From Ignavibacteriales bacterium (GTDB lineage Bacteria; Bacteroidota; Ignavibacteria; Ignavibacteriales; Melioribacteraceae): a stretch of 7,178 bases of DNA. The stretch spans positions 1 to 7,178 of the forward strand of contig JALWSN010000183.1 in NCBI GenBank assembly GCA_027080245.1, read 5' to 3'. The stretch's first letter is position 1. Every line of letters starts with the position of its first letter. Below are positions 1-6,312 of this stretch, in pieces. Both the position numbers and the translations under genes were made by a program. Below the pieces are notes generated by a model, which was not told the origin of the DNA, did no database searches, and was given only the letters and a program-made list of their open reading frames with translations.

Positions 1-1566
1 GACAAATATTTCGGCGTGTTAACGCTAATGGTTACGCTGCCCGGACTGCCTTTATTTGCGCACGGACAGATTGAGGGATTTACCGAAAAGTACGGAATGG
101 AATACAGTAAATCTTATTACGAGGAAGAGCCAAATCAAGATTTAATTAAAAGATTTCAATCCGAAATTTCGCCGCTGCTTTCAATGCGAAAATTATTTAG
201 CGAAGTGGAAAATTTTTGGTTCTACGAGACGTTGGACAATCACAACAATATCAATTTTAACGTGTTTGCTTTCACCAATAAATTTAATGGTAAAAAGGCT
301 CTTGTGCTTTTCAACAATAAGTATGACAGGGCTTCCGGACGTATTAGTAATTCGGTTTCAAAGCTTATTAAGAATAATAAGCGGGTAAATATTGTTAGAA
401 CCACGCTTGCCAAAGAATTAGACATTAAAGCCGGCGGAGATTACTATTACATTGCGCGCGACGTAATAAGTAAAAAGGAAATTTTATTGTCCGGCTCGGA
501 AATAAACGACCTAGGCTTCCCTGTCAAACTAAATGGCTTTCAATATTTAGTCTTAACCGACTTCGAAGAAATTTATGACCGCACAGGAGAATTCCGGCAA
601 CTTTACGAAAGATTGAATTTATCTCTCGTTAAAAACATTTCCGAACAATTGCATGAAATTCAGATTTTACCTATTCAGGACGCTTTCCTTAAAATATTTG
701 ACGATTCTTTGATCGCAGGCATTCTTTTCCCGGAAAACATTTCCGCTTTAAGCTCCTCAGTCGAAGATTCAAAATCGGTTTTGTTTAATAGAATCAGGGA
801 GTTTGGGGCGGCGGTACGGGAAAGGAAAAATATTTATTTGCCCAAGGAAATGCTTTTGTCACCCGTCCGTAAACTTTTAGATTCAATCGAAAAATTAAAT
901 TCAATCCTTAACAAATACAACGGCAACGGCTCTAACCCTTCGTTTGCTAATCAAATTTTGCGCTCTGTTAAAATTACGCCGTTTGCAAGTTACCGCGAAA
1001 ACTCTTTGCTCTTATTATTAAATTGCCTTTTAAGCGAACTTGTGGCTGAAGGGGTAAACATTAAAAAGTTAAAACTTCAGGACCCTCTTCACAAATTGTT
1101 TGCAAGAATGGGAAAGGGCAATAGCGAAATAATATTAAACCAATTGACCTTGACGGTAATTAAAAGCATTGAAGAATTCTTAGATCCAATTCAGATTAGC
1201 AAATCATTTGACTTTTTTAAGGACGGCGTAAAACTAAACAAAAAACGCTCCTTTCAATTATTTAAAAAAATCCGGCAGCTAATCGAGGCGGAAGAAATAA
1301 AGAGATTCCTTGCGGTCAATAAATACAAGAGGAACGTCTATTTTCGGAAGGAAAATTTTGAAGATTTGGTTGATTGGTATTTAACGATATTCGCAATTAA
1401 GGAAATAGAAACTTTGCAATTAGAAGAAAAATATGATTCGATTATTGTTGAAAGCTTAAAATACAAATTCGAATTAAGCCGGCAATTAAAAGAACTTGCA
1501 GAACTTGCGGGCTTTAAATATTGGAGATTAAAAAGTCTAATCTCGAAGTTGAAATATTTTGAATGA
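1..1566 (+). CDS. Alpha-amylase family (GH13-like) protein, C-terminal part, 5' truncated by window
   Basis: The reading frame is open from base 1 (DKYFGVLTLMVTLPGLP...), so the gene begins upstream. The GTG at 16 is an internal valine, not a start. Residues 6-36 of the visible 521 look like the last beta strand of a GH13 barrel (LPGLPLFAHGQIEGFTEKYG, compare the family's LPGTPxxxxGxE pattern). They are followed by the usual PLLSMRKLF helix (about 53-61) and a beta-rich domain C (about 75-195, FNVFAFTNKF, ALVLFNN). This version, with HGQIEGFTEKYGMEY, is the type I recall in very long (over 1000 aa) alpha-amylase-annotated proteins of Chloroflexi and Chlorobi-related bacteria. The catalytic Asp/Glu residues lie upstream and cannot be checked, so activity on alpha-glucans is inferred. 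Residues about 200-521 are a long, mostly helical, Lys/Glu/Leu-rich tail of unknown function. The gene ends with TGA just before a hairpin and a two-way terminator. Confidence 0.8.
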   Translation, partial: DKYFGVLTLMVTLPGLPLFAHGQIEGFTEKYGMEYSKSYYEEEPNQDLIKRFQSEISPLLSMRKLFSEVENFWFYETLDNHNNINFNVFAFTNKFNGKKALVLFNNKYDRASGRISNSVSKLIKNNKRVNIVRTTLAKELDIKAGGDYYYIARDVISKKEILLSGSEINDLGFPVKLNGFQYLVLTDFEEIYDRTGEFRQLYERLNLSLVKNISEQLHEIQILPIQDAFLKIFDDSLIAGILFPENISALSSSVEDSKSVLFNRIREFGAAVRERKNIYLPKEMLLSPVRKLLDSIEKLNSILNKYNGNGSNPSFANQILRSVKITPFASYRENSLLLLLNCLLSELVAEGVNIKKLKLQDPLHKLFARMGKGNSEIILNQLTLTVIKSIEEFLDPIQISKSFDFFKDGVKLNKKRSFQLFKKIRQLIEAEEIKRFLAVNKYKRNVYFRKENFEDLVDWYLTIFAIKEIETLQLEEKYDSIIVESLKYKFELSRQLKELAELAGFKYWRLKSLISKLKYFE

Positions 1567-1579
1567 ACCTTACTATGCC

Positions 1580-1600
1580 TGCCGTGAATAATTTACGGCA
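1580..1600 (+). other. Hairpin just after the amylase stop codon
   Basis: TGCCGTGAA pairs with TTTACGGCA around a three-base TAA loop, giving nine pairs including one G-U. It starts 13 bases after the stop codon. No U tract follows directly, so it is a weak terminator by itself. It may protect the 3' end of the mRNA or act together with the stronger terminator at 1626-1661. Confidence 0.45.
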
Positions 1601-1625
1601 ATCCATTTCAAGCGGTTTTAAAATA

Positions 1626-1666
1626 AAAAGCCCGAACGCTTACGATGTGCGCCGGGCTTTTATTTT
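1626..1666. terminator. Bidirectional intrinsic terminator between convergent genes
   Basis: AAAAGCCCG (1626-1634) pairs perfectly with CGGGCTTTT (1653-1661). An inner CGC/GCG stem (1637-1639 with 1649-1651) closes a small loop. T-rich sequence follows on the plus strand (TTTTATTTT). The A-rich left flank gives a matching U tract for minus-strand transcripts. The position between the amylase (+) and the barrel gene (-) fits termination for both. Confidence 0.8.
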
Positions 1667-1683
1667 AGGGGTTACGTCGTTGT

Positions 1684-2208
1684 TTACAAAGCGAATCTTA
1701 ATCCAACGCTTGTGCTAACGCCGGAATAATTTAATCCGTTTGAGTAAAATCCCATATCGGTGTTAAGGAACAAGCGGTCGATTAAATTAAAGTCGATTCC
1801 AAAACCGAATCTTCCAAAAAATTGAGTTTCATTTTTCTCAACGGAGCCGCTTTGTTTACGGTGCGCAGCTACCAACCCCGCTGAAAAATAAGGGGAAAAT
1901 CTTCCCGAGGCAATTGGTTTAAAATAAAGGGAAGCGTGAGCTCTGTAATTTTTTTCTTTTATTTTCCCGTTTTGAATATTCCCATCGAAATACTCGGTCG
2001 TAATAGCGAGGAAAACATCTTTGTTGATTTTAACGCCTAAAATAATTCCAAAACTATTTGGATTGTTAAGCTCGCTGATTTTGTTTTGGGAGTTGGCGTT
2101 TACAAATTGGGTAGTAACAATGCCTACCGAGTATTTGCCTGTTTGCGCGAAAGAGCTTACGCTAACAAACAATAAGGCAGCTAAGAAATATTTTACTTTT
2201 ATTTTCAT
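1684..2208 (-). CDS. Small exported outer-membrane beta-barrel protein
   Basis: The 174-aa protein has a clear signal peptide: a basic start MKIKVKY, a hydrophobic core, and likely cleavage after SSFA (residue 21) before QTGK. The mature part of about 153 aa alternates polar and aromatic or hydrophobic residues in strand-sized blocks separated by polar turns (GIILGVKINKDVFLAITTEYF, ASLYFKPIASGRFSPYFSAGLVAA, FGRFGFGIDFNLIDRLFLNTDMGFY, TSVGLRFAL). This is the pattern of an eight-stranded OmpA/OmpX-like barrel. The C-terminus is LRFAL rather than the classical terminal Phe. An AGGTGA Shine-Dalgarno lies about six bases before the ATG. The gene lies downstream of, and in the same direction as, a TetR regulator, with a large palindrome between them, so it may be a target of that regulator. 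No specific function can be given. It is too short to be a FadL-type transporter. Confidence 0.75.
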   Translation of the reverse strand: MKIKVKYFLAALLFVSVSSFAQTGKYSVGIVTTQFVNANSQNKISELNNPNSFGIILGVKINKDVFLAITTEYFDGNIQNGKIKEKNYRAHASLYFKPIASGRFSPYFSAGLVAAHRKQSGSVEKNETQFFGRFGFGIDFNLIDRLFLNTDMGFYSNGLNYSGVSTSVGLRFAL

Positions 2209-2254
2209 TTCGTCACCTATTTTTATTTAATGATTAAACCGTTAACCGTTTTCT

Positions 2255-2283
2255 AACATAAAGTCTTATTATTGAATAATGAA
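2255..2283 (-). promoter_or_regulatory. Candidate promoter of the barrel gene
   Basis: On the minus strand TTCATT (2283-2278) and TATGTT (2260-2255) are separated by 17 bases, a reasonable sigma-70-like match. Transcription would start near 2248, giving a leader of about 40 bases before the ATG at 2208. The -35 hexamer falls in the middle of the palindrome at 2266-2300, so a bound regulator would block it. The call rests on motif matching only, in AT-rich DNA where chance matches are common. Confidence 0.4.
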
Positions 2284-2300
2284 TCATTATTCAATAATAA
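2266..2300. promoter_or_regulatory. Large palindromic operator upstream of the barrel gene
   Basis: This is a perfect 35-base inverted repeat: 17-base arms around a single centre base at 2283. Inside it, at 2280-2293, is TGAATCATTATTCA, which matches 12 of 14 bases of TGAATCGTGATTCA in front of the TetR gene. Both have the form TGAAT-N4-ATTCA. Because the large palindrome is symmetric, a second, one-mismatch copy of the core (2273-2286) overlaps the first on the other side, so two dimers might bind. It also lies just after the tetR stop codon and could form an RNA hairpin, but no U tract follows and the stem is almost all A-T. An operator is therefore the better reading. Confidence 0.65.
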
Positions 2301-2314
2301 CGCAAAAAAATATT

Positions 2315-2902
2315 TTATTTTTTCAACAATCCGTTTTTCAACAAGAATTTTACGTTCTGGCGAATTTTGTTCAGGGAAAAATCATTCGGGTTTTCTGCCC
2401 AATGATTGAGCAAATTTCTCAATCCGCCTAAAATGAAATACCGGAATATTACAACGTCCACTTTGTTGAACGCCCCTTTTCTGATTCCCGATTTAATAAT
2501 GCTTTCGCCAAGGCTCATGAATTTTTCGTAATAGTCTGTAAATTGCACTTCTGTGTTTTTCAGCAGGTGGTTTTGCTCGTTAACAAAAACAATTGCCCTG
2601 GCAGGGTTTTCAATGAAGAAATCGAAAACAAGGTCAATTAAAAATTCTATTTTTTCAATAGCGGTTAACTTTCTGTTTGTTGAAATCTTTTTTAATTCCA
2701 AATAAAGGGGACGCCATATTTCCTCGAAAATTTTTAGTAGAATGTCTTCCTTGTTTTTGAAATAAACGTAAATACTACCCGTCGCTACGCGAGCTTCGTC
2801 CGCCACATGCGAAATCTTTGCGTTGTGGTAGCCTTGTTCGGCAAATATTCTTACCGCGGCTTCTAAAATATCCTTTTCCTTATTTCCTTCTTTTTTCCTC
2901 AT
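2315..2902 (-). CDS. TetR-family transcriptional regulator, FadR/YsiA-like
   Basis: The 195-aa protein has an N-terminal TetR DNA-binding domain (residues about 9-55). AAVRIFAEQGYHNAKISHVADEA is followed by the recognition helix region VATGSIYVYF and the typical KNKEDILLKIF. The N-terminal part closely resembles Bacillus FadR (YsiA) as I remember it (AENGYH, GTIYLYFKNKEDIL). The C-terminal helical ligand and dimer domain (about 60-195) ends in a FadR-like segment (IFRYFILGGLRNLLNHW). FadR-type proteins are repressors released by long-chain acyl-CoA, and that ligand is only an inference here. I chose the ATG at 2902; a TTG one codon earlier is possible. No good Shine-Dalgarno is visible. The gene diverges from the pnt operon, has an operator-like palindrome over its own promoter and a related one after its end before the barrel gene. 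Autorepression plus control of the barrel gene is the simplest reading. Confidence 0.88.
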   Translation of the reverse strand: MRKKEGNKEKDILEAAVRIFAEQGYHNAKISHVADEARVATGSIYVYFKNKEDILLKIFEEIWRPLYLELKKISTNRKLTAIEKIEFLIDLVFDFFIENPARAIVFVNEQNHLLKNTEVQFTDYYEKFMSLGESIIKSGIRKGAFNKVDVVIFRYFILGGLRNLLNHWAENPNDFSLNKIRQNVKFLLKNGLLKK

Positions 2903-2912
2903 CAATAAAAAA

Positions 2913-2940
2913 TTATTTTTGAATCGTGATTCAAAAATAA
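2913..2940. promoter_or_regulatory. Palindromic operator in front of the TetR gene
   Basis: Thirteen-base arms, TTATTTTTGAATC and GATTCAAAAATAA, surround a two-base centre (GT) with no mismatch. The core TGAATCGTGATTCA (2920-2933) is the counterpart of the core at 2280-2293. It overlaps the -10 element and likely start site of the tetR promoter, as expected for an autorepressed TetR gene. The Bacillus FadR box, from memory TGAATGAnTAnTCATTCA, shares the outer TGAAT/ATTCA but has a different spacing. Confidence 0.7.
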
Positions 2941-2962
2941 AAAATATTCATTTTTCTGTCAA
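2934..2962 (-). promoter_or_regulatory. Promoter of the TetR gene
   Basis: On the minus strand a perfect -35 TTGACA (2962-2957) is followed after 17 bases by TATTTT (2939-2934). The start would be near 2927, inside the palindrome, giving a leader of about 25 bases to the ATG. The -10 lies within the left arm of the operator, so repressor and RNA polymerase would exclude each other. Confidence 0.55.
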
Positions 2963-2990
2963 CTTTAAATTCAATTTTATTAAATATAAT

Positions 2991-3020
2991 TTGACAGTAT
3001 TGTATTTTTATCGTTATCTT
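2991..3020 (+). promoter_or_regulatory. Promoter of the pnt operon
   Basis: TTGACA (2991-2996) and TATCTT (3015-3020) are separated by 18 bases. Transcription would start near 3027, about 28 bases before the GTG start of pntAA, leaving room for the AGGAG at 3043-3047. The -35 boxes of this promoter and the tetR promoter are 28 bases apart and point outwards, a back-to-back divergent arrangement. A TATAAT at 2985-2990 has no matching -35 and is not preferred. Confidence 0.55.
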
Positions 3021-3054
3021 TCATTAAACGAAAAACAAAAATAGGAGTTTAGGT

Positions 3055-4206
3055 GTGATTTTAGCCGTACCAAAAGAAATTATGCCCGGCGAAAACAGAG
3101 TTGCCTTGACGCCGGATGTGGTTTCAAAATTAATAAAAAAAGGCTTTGAAATTTACGTTCAGAAAGAGGCGGGATTGAAAGCCGGGTTCCGCGACCCCGA
3201 ATACGAATCATCGGGAGCGGTTGTTGTCTCGGACGTAAAAGAATTATTCGGCAAAGCCGACGTTGTTCTTAAGGTTCAAAGACCTTTGTTTAATGAAGAA
3301 TTAAATCAAAAAGAAACAGACCTGATAAAAAAAGGCGCGTTGCTAATTACGTTCATGTACTCGCTACATTATCCCGATTTGGCGAAAGAGTGCGCTGAAA
3401 AAGGAATTAATGTTATTTCAATGGATGCCATCCCGAGAATAACGTTGGCACAAAAAATGGACGCGTTGAGTTCGCAGGCTAATATTGCCGGCTACAAAGC
3501 CGTGTTAATGACAGCTAACGAATTGGGAAAAATCTTCCCATTAATGATGACTGCCGCCGGGACAATTCATCCGGCAAAAGTAGTAATAATGGGGGCGGGA
3601 GTAGCCGGATTGCAAGCTTTGGGAACCGCCCGTAGATTAGGCGCTATCGTGGAAGTGTCTGATATTCGCCCCGCCGTTAAAGAAGAAGTTCAAAGTCTTG
3701 GCGGCAGGTTCATTGAAGTTGAAACTGACGAAAGCCTTCAAGATGAAAACGGCTATGCCAAAGAAGCGTCTCCCGAGTTTTTGGAAAAACAAAAACAGTT
3801 GATTTTCAAACACGTAACCGAAGCGGATATAGTGATCACGACTGCTTTGGTGCCAGGCAAAAAAGCCCCGATTTTAGTGACCGAGGAAATGGTCAAAAAC
3901 ATGAGACCCGGTTCGGTTGTGCTGGATATGGCGACGGAATTCGGCGGCAATTGCGAGATAAGCGAAAAAGGGAAAACGGTTAAAAAGTACGACGTTACAA
4001 TTATCGGCGAACCCAATTTGCCGAGCCTTGTGCCAACGCATGCAAGCGAAATGTACGCCCGTAATTTGCAGGCTTTGCTTGAACACATGTTGGACAGGGA
4101 AGGCAACTTTAACCTGAACCTTGAAAGTGAAATTATTGGCAAGTCGATAATTGTGCACAACGGCGAGGTTGTTCATGAAAGAACCAATGCGCTTCTTGAA
4201 AATTAA
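3055..4206 (+). CDS. pntAA: NAD(P) transhydrogenase subunit alpha part 1 (NAD(H)-binding domain I)
   Basis: The 383-aa soluble subunit binds NAD(H) and passes hydride to NADP+ on PntB; it sits on the cytoplasmic face of the membrane complex. The length matches the split-type subunit of Rhodospirillum (about 384 aa), not the fused E. coli PntA (about 510 aa). Visible signatures are the N-terminal VPKEIMPGENRVALTP, the RQD-loop residues Arg128, Gln133 and Asp136 in PRITLAQKMDALSSQANIAG, the Rossmann motif GAGVAG (180-185), the following acidic residue in VSDIRP (Asp203), and the mobile loop region around TTALVPGKKAPILV (262-275). The start is GTG, set by AGGAG seven bases upstream and by the alignment of MILAVPKE with the family's N-terminus. 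It is the first gene of a three-gene operon, with 26 bases to the next start. Confidence 0.95.
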   Translation: MILAVPKEIMPGENRVALTPDVVSKLIKKGFEIYVQKEAGLKAGFRDPEYESSGAVVVSDVKELFGKADVVLKVQRPLFNEELNQKETDLIKKGALLITFMYSLHYPDLAKECAEKGINVISMDAIPRITLAQKMDALSSQANIAGYKAVLMTANELGKIFPLMMTAAGTIHPAKVVIMGAGVAGLQALGTARRLGAIVEVSDIRPAVKEEVQSLGGRFIEVETDESLQDENGYAKEASPEFLEKQKQLIFKHVTEADIVITTALVPGKKAPILVTEEMVKNMRPGSVVLDMATEFGGNCEISEKGKTVKKYDVTIIGEPNLPSLVPTHASEMYARNLQALLEHMLDREGNFNLNLESEIIGKSIIVHNGEVVHERTNALLEN

Positions 4207-4232
4207 GTTTTAAAAATCTAAAGGAGAATAAA

Positions 4233-4517
4233 ATGGAATTAGTAGATTTAATAATGCTAATCTACGTGTTCGTTTTGGCAATGTTCGTTGGCTTCGAGCT
4301 GATTACCAAAGTTCCGCCAACGCTTCACACGCCTTTAATGTCGGGCTCGAACGCTATTTCTGGCATTACAATTGTTGGAGCCATTATTAGCGCAGGCTTA
4401 AACGATTTTTCTTTAAGCGCAGTTTTAGGGCTTGTAGCTATTATTTTTGCTACAATCAATGTAGTGGGCGGTTTTTTAGTAACCGACCGAATGCTCAAAA
4501 TGTTCAAAAAGAAGTGA
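4233..4517 (+). CDS. pntAB: NAD(P) transhydrogenase subunit alpha part 2 (membrane)
   Basis: The 94-aa integral membrane subunit contributes the alpha-chain part of domain II, the proton-conducting membrane unit. Three hydrophobic segments are visible (about residues 5-23, 41-56 and 60-84). The conserved loop VPPTLHTPLMSGSNAISG (27-44) joins the first and second. The length is close to the roughly 100-aa alpha-2 subunit of Thermus thermophilus. At the position where, as I recall, the Thermus protein has a proton-channel histidine (His42), this protein has Ser43 (NAISG), as E. coli does. A strong AGGAG lies six bases before the ATG. Seven bases separate its stop codon from the pntB start. Confidence 0.93.
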   Translation: MELVDLIMLIYVFVLAMFVGFELITKVPPTLHTPLMSGSNAISGITIVGAIISAGLNDFSLSAVLGLVAIIFATINVVGGFLVTDRMLKMFKKK

Positions 4518-4524
4518 GAAGAAA

Positions 4525-5916
4525 ATGCAAGTAATAACATATTTAACGTACTTATTCTCTTCAATCCTGTTTATTTTCGGGATTAAACAACTCAGTTCGC
4601 CAAAGACCGCCCGCAACGGCAACTTGCTTGCCGCTCTTGGAATGTTCCTTGCGATTGTAATTACTCTGTTCGACAAGAAAATAATTTCTTACGAACTAAT
4701 TGTAATTGGGTTCATAATTGGAAGTATTGCCGGAGCGTGGATGGCGCTGAAAGTGCCCATGACCGGCATGCCTCAAATGGTGGGGTTACTGAACGGCTTT
4801 GGCGGCGGGGCTTCGCTGCTTGTCGCACTTTCGGAATACAACAAAATACTTACCGGAATCGAAGGACCTTTTAACGCCGCCACCACTACGACAATAGCTT
4901 TAAGTATTTTAATAGGCGCGGTTACTTTTACGGGAAGCTTAATTGCCTTTGGTAAATTGCAAGGACTTGTTACGGGAAAGGTTGTAACCTACCCATTGCA
5001 GCATCCGCTAAACGCTTTGTTGCTTGTGACTGTTCTTATTGGCGGAGGTTACCTTGTATTCAATCCCGCAACGGTTTGGATCGTTGTAACTATTACAATA
5101 ATCTCGTTAGTGCTTGGCGTTTTGCTTGTTCTTCCGATTGGCGGGGCGGATATGCCCGTGGCAATTTCATTGTTGAATTCCTATTCGGGATTAGCCGCGT
5201 CGATGACCGGTTTTGTTCTGGACAACAACATGTTAATTATTGCAGGCGCTTTAGTAGGGGCTTCGGGAATTATTCTGACAAACATCATGTGCAAAGCGAT
5301 GAACCGTTCTTTAATGAACGTCCTTTTGGGTGGTTGGGGCAACGCACCCACTCAAGCTGGAGCTCAGACCGAAGCCGAACACAAACCCGTAAAATCGGTT
5401 GATGCCGAAGAAGCGGCAATGATTTTCGACAGCGCACAAACGGTGGTAATTGTACCTGGATACGGAATGGCGGTAGCTCAAGCCCAGCACGCGGTAAGGG
5501 ATTTGGCAAATGTGCTTGAGAAAAAAGGAATCAACGTTCGATTTGCCATTCACCCCGTTGCAGGGAGAATGCCGGGACACATGAACGTGCTGCTTGCCGA
5601 AGCGCAGGTGCCTTACGAAAAACTTTACGCTCTGGAAGATATTAACGACGATTTCCCAAACGTCGACGTCGCCTTCATTGTTGGCGCTAACGACGTAGTG
5701 AACCCCGCCGCAAGAAACAATCCCGCAAGTCCAATTTACGGAATGCCGATTCTTAACGTCGATTACGCTAAAACGGTAATTGTAAACAAGCGTTCGTTAA
5801 ATCCCGGCTACGCCGGAATCGATAACGAATTGTTTTACGGTGACAATACTTTGATGTATTTCGGGGACGCTAAGGAGGCAATTACGAAATTGGTTAACGA
5901 ATTAAAGAATGCCTAA
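4525..5916 (+). CDS. pntB: NAD(P) transhydrogenase subunit beta
   Basis: The 463-aa subunit, the usual length, forms the rest of the membrane domain and binds NADP(H). Residues 1-255 contain about eight or nine hydrophobic segments. A polar linker follows (about 272-297). Domain III (298-463) carries the NADP-binding fingerprint GYGMAVAQAQ (312-321), the HPVAGRMPGHMNVLLAEA loop (343-360), VGANDVVNPAA (387-396) and the KRSLNPGYAGIDNELF lid (422-437). Polar residues corresponding to E. coli Ser139 and Asn222 appear conserved (Ser138 in FTGSLIAFGKLQG, Asn218 in LLNSYSG). The site of E. coli His91 is Asn90 (GLLNGFGGGAS). The complex couples inward proton flow to reduction of NADP+ by NADH. The Shine-Dalgarno is weak (GAGAAGA), so translation is probably coupled to pntAB. 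A strong terminator follows. Confidence 0.96.
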   Translation: MQVITYLTYLFSSILFIFGIKQLSSPKTARNGNLLAALGMFLAIVITLFDKKIISYELIVIGFIIGSIAGAWMALKVPMTGMPQMVGLLNGFGGGASLLVALSEYNKILTGIEGPFNAATTTTIALSILIGAVTFTGSLIAFGKLQGLVTGKVVTYPLQHPLNALLLVTVLIGGGYLVFNPATVWIVVTITIISLVLGVLLVLPIGGADMPVAISLLNSYSGLAASMTGFVLDNNMLIIAGALVGASGIILTNIMCKAMNRSLMNVLLGGWGNAPTQAGAQTEAEHKPVKSVDAEEAAMIFDSAQTVVIVPGYGMAVAQAQHAVRDLANVLEKKGINVRFAIHPVAGRMPGHMNVLLAEAQVPYEKLYALEDINDDFPNVDVAFIVGANDVVNPAARNNPASPIYGMPILNVDYAKTVIVNKRSLNPGYAGIDNELFYGDNTLMYFGDAKEAITKLVNELKNA

Positions 5917-5923
5917 TTGATTT

Positions 5924-5962
5924 TAAAGCCGCTTTCAATTTGGGAGCGGCTTTACTTTTTTT
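5924..5962. terminator. Intrinsic terminator of the pnt operon, shared with the convergent gene
   Basis: TAAAGCCGCTTTCA (5924-5937) pairs with TGGGAGCGGCTTTA (5941-5954), 14 pairs with two G-U, around a three-base loop. A C and then seven T follow (5956-5962). It starts eight bases after the pntB stop. Its right arm contains the TAA stop of the DUF190 gene on the other strand, so the hairpin probably also ends that transcript, with a weaker U tract. Confidence 0.88.
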
Positions 5963-6308
5963 CTTCGGAAGTAACGTATTTAATTATTTCAGCTTTCTCA
6001 AGTGTAATTAATCCGCCGGATTTTGCTTTTTCAAAAATCTCGTCCACTATTGGAATGAAATCGTTAATCCTTTTCTCGTTGTCAACTATTTCAATAACCA
6101 GAGGCAAATCTTCCGAAATGGCTAAAAATTTTGCCGTGTGAATAATGCTGTTGCCGCCAAAGCCCATTATTCCGCGGTAAACCGTGGCCCCAGCAAGTCC
6201 GAATTCCCTTGCTTCGATTACAATTTTTTCGTAAACGCTGATTGAACCGATTTTGTCGTTTTCGCCTAAAAATATTCTCAAGAGTTTGGCTTCGCCTGTG
6301 ATTTTCAT
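5952..6308 (-). CDS. DUF190 family PII-like protein
   Basis: The 118-aa cytoplasmic protein matches DUF190 (PF02641) in length and in its signature. The N-terminal strand is AKLLRIFLGENDKI (7-20), then a helix, then the most conserved block ATVYRGIMGFGG (41-52), then FLAISEDLPLVIEIVDNEKRI (61-81) and a C-terminal helix and strand. Members have a PII-like ferredoxin fold, but their ligand and role are not settled. DUF190 genes are often next to crcB, and here the gap is four bases, with its AGGT Shine-Dalgarno formed at the very end of crcB, so the two are surely co-transcribed. A role in fluoride handling or in regulating the channel is inferred from this pairing only. Confidence 0.9.
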   Translation of the reverse strand: MKITGEAKLLRIFLGENDKIGSISVYEKIVIEAREFGLAGATVYRGIMGFGGNSIIHTAKFLAISEDLPLVIEIVDNEKRINDFIPIVDEIFEKAKSGGLITLEKAEIIKYVTSEEKK

Positions 6309-6312
6309 TTTG

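Noticed and set aside
16..18. GTG at 16 as the start of the first gene
   Set aside because: The frame is open to base 1 and the protein there is the end of a GH13 barrel, so the gene starts upstream of the window.
2021..2230. 69-aa plus-strand frame opposite the barrel gene
   Set aside because: It is antisense to a gene with a signal peptide and ribosome site, and it has no recognisable protein features of its own.
2903..2905. TTG as the start of the TetR gene
   Set aside because: An ATG follows directly at 2902-2900, and there is no Shine-Dalgarno that would favour the rarer codon.
2985..2990. TATAAT as the -10 of the pnt operon
   Set aside because: No -35-like hexamer lies 16-18 bases upstream, whereas TTGACA/TATCTT just downstream forms a good pair.
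5076..5580. Frames of 74-108 aa overlapping pntB on both strands
   Set aside because: They lie wholly inside the well-conserved pntB and their translations look like out-of-frame sequence (many Arg, Cys, Ser).
5917..6141. 74-aa plus-strand frame right after pntB
   Set aside because: It runs through the terminator and antisense to the conserved DUF190 gene, with no ribosome site.
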